A stretch of 9,926 bases of DNA from Nitrospirota bacterium (GTDB lineage Bacteria; Nitrospirota; RBG-16-64-22; JACRHK01): NCBI GenBank assembly GCA_016217625.1, contig JACRHK010000268.1:1-9926 (forward strand). Reading direction: 5' to 3'. Below, piece by piece: positions 5,204 through 9,926 of this stretch (within the stretch, counting starts at the first letter, position 1; the number at the start of each line of letters is the position of its first letter). Under the pieces are notes generated by a model. That model ran no database searches. It saw only the letters and a program-made list of their open reading frames with translations, and had not been told where the DNA came from. A program made the position numbers and the translations under genes.

Positions 5204-7585
5204 TCACGCCGCTCGGCTGTAGAACACGTAGGTCAGGACAAACAACCCCCCGTCCACGATCGCCCCTGCAAGATAGGCCAGGGGTCCCCACACAAGGAAC
5301 AACGCCAACAGCGTCGTGGAGGAGGTCGCTTTCGAGACCATCAGCGGGACCGTGTATCCCCGGTTGGAACGAACATTGCGCTGCACGAGGTAGGCCATGA
5401 CGGTGAGCGTGACCATCAGGGAAACGGTCAATGCCAGCCAGAACTGCTCCGTCGATAGGGGAACTGTCGGAAGCCCCACAACCTGAGCCAGACGGTTCAA
5501 CAGGTCCAAGAGGAGATTCTGGTAGACGAGAAAGGCAATGCTCCCGACGCCGAACAGCAGGACATACCCGCACATGAGCAGGCGGAACGCCTCTTCCCTG
5601 CCGGAGAGAGGAGGCAACGGCGGCTCCGCGGCTTCGGCAGGCCCGGCGCGTTCGGGATCCAGGGGTTCCCGAACAATCAGCGCAGAGAGTGCGTACTGTG
5701 CCAGGAACTCCAGCGGCCAGCATCCCAAGATCAGGAAGAGCGGGGGATACGGCGTGTCGAAGGACCACAGGCCGCTCCACGATCCCATGGCCTCTGCCGC
5801 CATCCCGACGCCCCAAGCCGCCGTGATGAGGCTGAACAAGGTGAAACACCCCAGCTGAACGGCAAAGACAATCCCCCCGAACAGGAGGAGAATGTAGTAC
5901 ACCCAAAACTCCGGGGGCAACAGGCTCAGCTCCCGACGGTAGTCCACTGCGAGCGCGATCGCCATCGTGAGAAAGAGCATGACAGGAAGAAACGGTCGTA
6001 GGAAGGCCCATCGCTCGCGGGGGACGTCGCGGAACAGGCGGGCGAGCAGATCCGTCACGCCGGCCATGGCCACGGCCGCGAAGGCCCACCCCAGACCGGC
6101 CGAGGCGAACCCCTCGTGGGCGTAGCGCCAGAGGCCGGACCGCGTGCCGATCAACTGGGTAACGTAGCCAATGAGGAACCCTAACAACAGCAGTGTGACC
6201 AAACGCTTGAACGAGAGGACCTTGAATGCCGTCCAGAACGCAAGGGCAAAGAGCCCCGCGATGAAGACACAGAACGGCCAGGTGAACAGCGACAGATACC
6301 CCTCCAAGTAGCTGACCCCCAAGGTCCCGACCGCCAGCACGGACACGAGACCGCCCTTTCCCCAGTTCCCCATGGTCTCCACCTCCTCTCCGAATGGCAC
6401 AGGTGTGGCTATCTCAGGACCACGGCGCTCCGCGCGATGCCGCCCCTCCGCAATGCGATCGAGGACCCTTCGGCGCGACTCAGGCAAAAACCAGGCGCGA
6501 AACGGCGCCAACAAGTCCCTGAGCAGACGCATCCCCTTCTGAAGAGGGCGCTCCGGGAACGCGTCGGGATCGGCAAAGATCCCCACCGTGCAGACCCAGT
6601 TGCCGAAGGCCCACGATTCTTCTCCCACGTCCAGGGCTTCGGCAAGGACCGGATCCACGTTTTGCCAGGGCGCGTAGACCGAGCGATCCCCGCGCCAGTC
6701 GATCAGGCGCCGCACCCTCGCCTGCTCCTCAGGGGGGATCTGCTGGAATGTCCCAGGGTCCACCGCCATTCCGAACGTCCGTTCGGCCAGGTCATGGATC
6801 TTGTTGATGGCCGGGACCCGGATCCCCATCTTGCGGGCCCCCACCCAATCCACGGCGACCAAGTCTTCCCCGCCGAGGATCGTCCGCGTCTCATTGGGGC
6901 GCAGATCCGCCACCACCCCCATCGGCCCGTCTGCGCTCACCCAGGCATCGATGAGGCCGAAGTGGACGGGGAACTCCCGGAGGAACTCCACCGTCGTCCA
7001 GTCGATCTCCCGCTTCGCGTGATACTCCCGCAGCTTGTTCTGGAGCGGCAGCGCCCCGTAGATATTCTTGATCGTCAACGTGAAGTAGGTAAAGGAGTGC
7101 GTCTTGTTCTTCGCGAACGAGATTCGGTAATCGGCGTCCCTCCAGCTCCGGCCGACCCAGTGTTCAACCAGCCTTCCCGGAAACCGATGAGGGACCCGTT
7201 CCTCCGTCAGATCCGCGATGCGATAACGGCCCTCGGATTGGTAGCCGACATACTGCGCGACCTCGACGACCGAGCGATGATAGAAGTAGTTTCCGTAAGT
7301 GTTCTGGGCCTCGGCCACGGCGAGCCGTCGGTAACCGGCCTCCCGGAGCCGGTCGATGAGGTACTCCACCAGGGCAGGGTCCGTGTAGGTGGAGACATCC
7401 TTCCGATGGTAGGTCATCATGCAGTTGGGCTTCACGACGATGGAGAACGCATCTTTCGTCTTGCCGGAACGCCGCCAGGCCTGCTCGATCAGTGGGAAGA
7501 AGCGCGTCTCCTCCAGGGCGCGGTCCAGGCACTGGAATCGATCCTCGCCTCTGATAACGGCCACGGCGGTTACGGGAAGGGCCAT
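5204..7585 (-). CDS. DUF362 domain fused to a polytopic membrane protein
   Basis: 793 residues from ATG 7585. I prefer this to the TTG at 7612 because the TTG lies inside an AT-rich tandem repeat. The N-terminal half carries DUF362 hallmarks: VKPNC (51-55) followed by TDP, a KNKTH...TIKNIYG segment (about 158-176) and GGEDLVAVDW (about 237-246). No ferredoxin-type cysteine cluster is visible. From about residue 405 the protein changes to roughly ten hydrophobic helices ending in FVLTYVFYSRAA. Within them a motif recurs: GYVTQLIGTRSGLWRY (about 472-487) and GMAAEAMGSWSGLWSF (about 592-607), which suggests an internal duplication. The SGLW pattern vaguely recalls lycopene-cyclase-type membrane domains, but I would not assign that. 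An in-frame ATG with a strong Shine-Dalgarno marks the junction at 6373. The function is unknown; the neighbours suggest a cell-envelope or polysaccharide role. Confidence 0.85.
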   Translation of the reverse strand: MALPVTAVAVIRGEDRFQCLDRALEETRFFPLIEQAWRRSGKTKDAFSIVVKPNCMMTYHRKDVSTYTDPALVEYLIDRLREAGYRRLAVAEAQNTYGNYFYHRSVVEVAQYVGYQSEGRYRIADLTEERVPHRFPGRLVEHWVGRSWRDADYRISFAKNKTHSFTYFTLTIKNIYGALPLQNKLREYHAKREIDWTTVEFLREFPVHFGLIDAWVSADGPMGVVADLRPNETRTILGGEDLVAVDWVGARKMGIRVPAINKIHDLAERTFGMAVDPGTFQQIPPEEQARVRRLIDWRGDRSVYAPWQNVDPVLAEALDVGEESWAFGNWVCTVGIFADPDAFPERPLQKGMRLLRDLLAPFRAWFLPESRRRVLDRIAEGRHRAERRGPEIATPVPFGEEVETMGNWGKGGLVSVLAVGTLGVSYLEGYLSLFTWPFCVFIAGLFALAFWTAFKVLSFKRLVTLLLLGFLIGYVTQLIGTRSGLWRYAHEGFASAGLGWAFAAVAMAGVTDLLARLFRDVPRERWAFLRPFLPVMLFLTMAIALAVDYRRELSLLPPEFWVYYILLLFGGIVFAVQLGCFTLFSLITAAWGVGMAAEAMGSWSGLWSFDTPYPPLFLILGCWPLEFLAQYALSALIVREPLDPERAGPAEAAEPPLPPLSGREEAFRLLMCGYVLLFGVGSIAFLVYQNLLLDLLNRLAQVVGLPTVPLSTEQFWLALTVSLMVTLTVMAYLVQRNVRSNRGYTVPLMVSKATSSTTLLALFLVWGPLAYLAGAIVDGGLFVLTYVFYSRAA
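6373..6387 (-). promoter_or_regulatory. Internal Shine-Dalgarno and in-frame ATG at the domain junction
   Basis: AGGAGGT (6387-6381) stands seven bases before ATG 6373-6371, which starts MGNWGKGGLV in frame with the DUF362 gene. Translation from here would yield the membrane part alone (389 residues, ending at 5204). It may be a relic of two once separate genes joined by loss of a stop, or an active second start. Glu-Glu-Val codons explain the motif equally well at the DNA level, so this needs protein data. Confidence 0.5.
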
Positions 7586-7602
7586 GTCGCTTCGATCCGC
7601 AA

Positions 7603-7672
7603 GAAATTGCAAATTTCAAATTGCAAATTTCAAAATGAAAAATGTCAGTTGATAAATTTGCATTTTGCATTG
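7603..7672. repeat. AT-rich AAATTGCAAATTTC tandem repeat with inverted partner
   Basis: AAATTGCAAATTTC occurs twice in perfect tandem (7604-7617 and 7618-7631). A degenerate inverted array, AAATTTGCATTTTGCATTG, follows at 7654-7672. It fills the spacer between the guanylyltransferase and DUF362 genes and stands out by base composition. Similar AATTTGCAATTTG elements occur upstream of genes in many uncultured-bacterial genomes. Confidence 0.7.
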
Positions 7673-7687
7673 AGCAACAGCGCACAA

Positions 7688-8761
7688 TTACAAATACTCC
7701 TTCAGCCCCTCTTGCTTCAGCCGCTCAACGACCTGGCGGACATCCTGGGCCCGGTCTTTCCGGCAGACGAGCAGCGCGTCCTCGGTCTCCACGATGATAA
7801 GGCCGGAGACTCCCACGGTCGCGATGAGTTTACGGGGTGAGTAGATCAGGGTGTCGGTCGTATCGATGGCGATATGAAGACCCTGCGAGACGTTCCCGTC
7901 CCTCCTCTTCCGCAAGATCTGATCGAGCGCCCCCCAACTGCCGACATCGTTCCAACCGAAGTCGGCCGGGATGACATGCACGTTTTCGGCGCGCTCCAGC
8001 ACGCCGTGATCAATGGAGATCGAGTCCAGCCGGCGGTAGACGGCATGCAGGACTTTTGCCTCGCGAGCGCTTCCCGCCGCATGATCGATCCGCGCGAGAT
8101 CTTTCGAAATGGTCGGCAGATAGCGGGCGATGGCGCTCAAGATGGCGTCGGCTTTCCAGACGAAGATCCCGCTGTTCCAGACATACCGCCCGCTCCGAAG
8201 GAAGCGAACGGCTCTCGGCCTCGATGGTTTTTCCACAAAGGCCGCTGCGCGGAACAGCCCCTTCCCGATCTCTTCTCCGAGGCGGATGTAGCCGTAGCCG
8301 GATTCGGGAGAGAGGGGGTGAATGCCCAAGGTCACCAGGCTCCCATGACGTACCGCGGCGCGAGCCGCCCGCTGCAGGGTCTGCAGGAACTCCCGGGGGC
8401 GCTGGACCAGATGGTCGGAGGGAAGGACGACCATCACCCCGTCCGGGTCGCATCGGCGGACATGGAGGGCGGCGAGGCCGACCGCGGGAGCCGTGTTCCG
8501 CCCTGCCGGCTCGGCCAGGATGTGGCCGGGGGGAAGGTCTCTCAGGCATGCGCGGACCTTCTCGGTATGCAGGGCATGGGTGATCACAAACGTCCGTTCC
8601 GGAGGGATCAGCGGAATGATCCTCCTCGCGGTCTGGCAGATCATGGGTTCTGACCCCACGATATCGAGAAGCTGCTTCGGTTGCTCGTGGCGGCTCCGAG
8701 GCCAGAAACGGGTGCCGGATCCCCCGGCAAGGATCACGGCGTATAGAGAGTCAGGAGTCAT
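7688..8761 (-). CDS. manC: Mannose-1-phosphate guanylyltransferase (GDP-mannose pyrophosphorylase), single domain
   Basis: 357 residues. The enzyme makes GDP-mannose from mannose-1-phosphate and GTP in the cytoplasm, for mannose-, fucose- or rhamnose-containing glycans. It shows the nucleotidyltransferase signature LAGGSGTRFWPRSR (11-24) with PKQ (28-30), EPAGRNTAPAVG, LPSDH, FVEKP, WNSGIFVW, SIDHGVLE and GWNDVGSW, in family order. It ends after the catalytic and short C-terminal region, so the phosphomannose isomerase domain found in about 470-residue bifunctional ManC is absent. A separate cupin gene lies just upstream. The first residues, MTPDS, are read from the GAGTCA heptamer array, and the ATG has no clear Shine-Dalgarno. 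The next gene, DUF362, follows after a 102-bp AT-rich gap. Confidence 0.93.
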   Translation of the reverse strand: MTPDSLYAVILAGGSGTRFWPRSRHEQPKQLLDIVGSEPMICQTARRIIPLIPPERTFVITHALHTEKVRACLRDLPPGHILAEPAGRNTAPAVGLAALHVRRCDPDGVMVVLPSDHLVQRPREFLQTLQRAARAAVRHGSLVTLGIHPLSPESGYGYIRLGEEIGKGLFRAAAFVEKPSRPRAVRFLRSGRYVWNSGIFVWKADAILSAIARYLPTISKDLARIDHAAGSAREAKVLHAVYRRLDSISIDHGVLERAENVHVIPADFGWNDVGSWGALDQILRKRRDGNVSQGLHIAIDTTDTLIYSPRKLIATVGVSGLIIVETEDALLVCRKDRAQDVRQVVERLKQEGLKEYL

Positions 8762-8775
8762 GAGTCAAGAGTCAA
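8748..8775. repeat. Heptamer array GAGTCAN x4
   Basis: GAGTCAG, GAGTCAT, GAGTCAA and GAGTCAA are four uninterrupted 7-mers. The start codon of the guanylyltransferase (8761-8759) lies inside the array. A matching inverted array is at 8856-8890. Confidence 0.8.
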
Positions 8776-8855
8776 TAGTAGTTTATGATACTGAAAGCTC
8801 AGACTGGTTGGCCTATGACGCATGGTAAATCGCTCGCCGTCTACGAGAGCATCCG

Positions 8856-8890
8856 TCACTCCTGACTCCTGACTATCGACTCTTGACTTC
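8856..8890. repeat. Heptamer array, inverted partner (TGACTCC-type x5)
   Basis: TCACTCC, TGACTCC, TGACTAT, CGACTCT and TGACTTC are five consecutive 7-mers and are the inverted form of the GAGTCA array at 8748-8775. The stop codon of the cupin gene (TAG, 8875-8873) and its last codons lie inside the array. Together the two arrays bracket the 111-bp spacer exactly. Confidence 0.8.
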
Positions 8891-9223
8891 TCTTCCATAC
8901 CTGTCCTCCAGCCGGACGACGTCATCCAGCTCGGGGGTGGAGACTTCGAAGACGTCGCAGGTCTCTTCGGCAATAAATCGGTGGCGCATGAGCGGCGGGA
9001 TGTGGAAGACCTCCCCCGGGTTCAAGATCACCTCCCGCCGACCATCGCCATCCTCGAGGACCAGACGCATACGGCCGGACTGTACATAGATCGTCTCTTC
9101 CTTCCGTTTGTGGTACTGGAAGGAGAGCGCCTCCCCCCGGTTGATGTGGAGGAGCTTGCCCACGTACCGATCCGTCTTGGCCCAGATGAGTTCGTAGCCC
9201 CAGGGTTTGTCGATCCGCCGCAT
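8873..9223 (-). CDS. Stand-alone cupin, type II phosphomannose isomerase family
   Basis: 116 residues from ATG 9223. It begins MRRIDKPWGYELIW, the usual opening of phosphomannose isomerase type II cupins. A cupin barrel follows, with Q36, H38, E43 and H81 as likely metal ligands (FQYHKRKEET and MRHRF). By family it should interconvert fructose-6-phosphate and mannose-6-phosphate, or act as a related sugar isomerase or binding protein; activity of such short versions is often unproven. The pairing with a guanylyltransferase that lacks this domain supports the isomerase reading. A GTG at 9238 would overlap the epimerase stop by four bases. I prefer the ATG because the GTG lies in a REP-like repeat and GAGGGGGG precedes the ATG. 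Either way it is tightly coupled to the epimerase gene. The C-terminus EVKSR is read from a heptamer array. Confidence 0.85.
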   Translation of the reverse strand: MRRIDKPWGYELIWAKTDRYVGKLLHINRGEALSFQYHKRKEETIYVQSGRMRLVLEDGDGRREVILNPGEVFHIPPLMRHRFIAEETCDVFEVSTPELDDVVRLEDRYGREVKSR

Positions 9224-9230
9224 AGCATCC

Positions 9231-9282
9231 CCCCTCACCCCAGCCCCTCTCCCCTATGGGGAGAGGGAGGAGAGGGGTGAAG
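9231..9282. repeat. Intact REP-like hairpin repeat
   Basis: CCCTCTCCCC (9245-9254) and GGGGAGAGGG (9258-9267) form a perfect 10-bp stem around TAT. TCACCCC (9235-9241) and GGGGTGA (9274-9280) form an outer 7-bp stem. It lies inside the 3' end of the epimerase gene, encodes its tail SPPSPHRGEGLG and supplies its TGA stop. On the other side it runs up to the cupin start. Confidence 0.8.
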
Positions 9283-9926
9283 GACCTCCTGAGCGTTCTT
9301 TCGATACCATGCAACGAACCGCGCGATCCCCTCCTCGATGGCAATCTTCGGGGCATACCCTAACTCGGCTTTGGCCCTTCCGAGGTCCGCATAGGTGACC
9401 GGCACGTCGCCCGGTTGAGCCGGCAGATACCGGATATCGGCCCGTTTCCCTAACGCCGCCTCCAGCAACCGGACCAGATCCAGAAGCCCGATCATTCGGG
9501 ATTCACCCAGGTTATAAATGCGATACCCGTCTGGATGCCCGGAGGCCTTCAGGATGCCGTCCAGCAGGTCGTCGATGTACGTATAGTCCCGCTTCGAGGA
9601 GCCGTCGCCGTACAGCGGCACAGGTTCCCCCCGGTCGATGAGCCGTGTAAATTTATGGATCGCCATTTCGGGCCGCTGGCGCGGGCCATACACGGTGAAG
9701 AAGCGGAGGGAGGTAAACGGAAGGCCGTACAGGCGGTGGTACGTGTACCCGAGGAGCTCCGCGGCCCGCTTCGTGGCGCCGTAAGGAGAGACGGGGTGGT
9801 CGGCATCGAGGTCCTCCTGGAAGGGATGTTCTTGTTGCTCGCCATACACGGACGAAGAGGAGGCAAAGAGAAAATGCCCGACGCCGTGCTGACGGCAGGC
9901 CTCCAGCAGGTGGAGCGTGCCGCGGA
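9235..9926 (-). CDS. NAD-dependent nucleotide-sugar epimerase, UDP-glucuronate 4-epimerase type (5' end cut off)
   Basis: About 230 C-terminal residues are visible. The frame is open through the right edge, where it reads RGTLHLLEACRQHGVGHFLF, then SSSSVYGE. The short-chain dehydrogenase catalytic pattern is present as the Ser-rich strand plus SPYGATK (Tyr and Lys). FFTVYGPRQRPEMAIHKFT and KRDYTYIDD fit UDP-glucuronate 4-epimerases, which convert UDP-glucuronate to UDP-galacturonate for capsule, LPS or exopolysaccharide. UDP-glucose 4-epimerase or a related dehydratase remains possible without the N-terminus. The Rossmann GxxGxxG motif must lie outside the window. The final 14 or so residues after the usual family end (near RFVAWYRKN) come from a REP-like repeat. 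The cupin gene follows at once. Confidence 0.88.
   Translation of the reverse strand, partial: RGTLHLLEACRQHGVGHFLFASSSSVYGEQQEHPFQEDLDADHPVSPYGATKRAAELLGYTYHRLYGLPFTSLRFFTVYGPRQRPEMAIHKFTRLIDRGEPVPLYGDGSSKRDYTYIDDLLDGILKASGHPDGYRIYNLGESRMIGLLDLVRLLEAALGKRADIRYLPAQPGDVPVTYADLGRAKAELGYAPKIAIEEGIARFVAWYRKNAQEVLHPSPPSPHRGEGLG

Noticed and set aside
7586..7612. TTG at 7612 as start of the DUF362 gene
   Set aside because: The nine extra codons lie partly in the AAATTGCAAATTTC tandem repeat, and ATG 7585 begins with a family-typical strand.
6437..7840. 467-codon plus-strand open frame opposite the DUF362 and guanylyltransferase genes
   Set aside because: It spans the AT-rich repeat and two real genes in antisense and has shadow-type composition (Arg/His/Pro rich), with no motif.
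8748..8890. Possible CRISPR array in the regularly repeated spacers
   Set aside because: Repeat units are 7 bp in direct contact, without 25-40-bp repeats and unique spacers, and no cas genes are present.
9224..9238. GTG at 9238 as start of the cupin gene (four-base overlap with the epimerase stop)
   Set aside because: It lies in the REP-like repeat; ATG 9223 directly precedes the conserved KPWGYE opening and has a purine-rich stretch before it. The GTG start is not excluded.

Overview
The window looks like a chromosomal segment of a GC-rich, Gram-negative-type bacterium with sigma-54 regulation. Dense REP-like and short tandem repeats in every intergenic gap recall uncultured lineages such as Nitrospirota, Methylomirabilota/NC10 or the former Deltaproteobacteria. 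That assignment is inferred from style only, because no marker gene is present.

All seven supported genes lie on the minus strand, so transcription runs from the right edge to the left. The order is: a UDP-glucuronate 4-epimerase-type nucleotide-sugar epimerase (start cut off at the right edge), a small stand-alone cupin of the type II phosphomannose isomerase family, a single-domain mannose-1-phosphate guanylyltransferase, a large protein joining a DUF362 domain to a polytopic membrane region, a GAF-containing membrane histidine kinase, an NtrC/AtoC-class sigma-54 response regulator, and the first 51 codons of an unrecognised gene at the left edge. The first three supply activated sugars (UDP-galacturonate-type and GDP-mannose), as expected in an exopolysaccharide, capsule or LPS locus. 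The kinase and regulator form a probable cognate pair and may control this or a linked polysaccharide locus. The DUF362-membrane protein has no known role.

The 843 bp between the regulator and the left-edge gene has no convincing gene. Its right part (about 660-1026) is AT-richer and carries a perfect 20-bp palindrome twice plus a third, 17/20 copy. Two copies are tandem at 21-bp spacing across the 3' end of the regulator gene, which suggests an activator-binding region. Its left part (about 200-660) is a cluster of REP-like and hairpin elements.

The most unusual structural feature is in the spacers. Each gap of the operon holds arrays of 7-8-bp degenerate repeats, with a different unit in each gap. 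In most gaps the arrays lie in inverted orientation at the two edges. Several arrays and REP elements run into the adjacent reading frames and supply start codons, stop codons or C-terminal tails. The second main point is a Shine-Dalgarno sequence plus in-frame ATG at the DUF362/membrane junction, which suggests a gene fusion or a second translation product.
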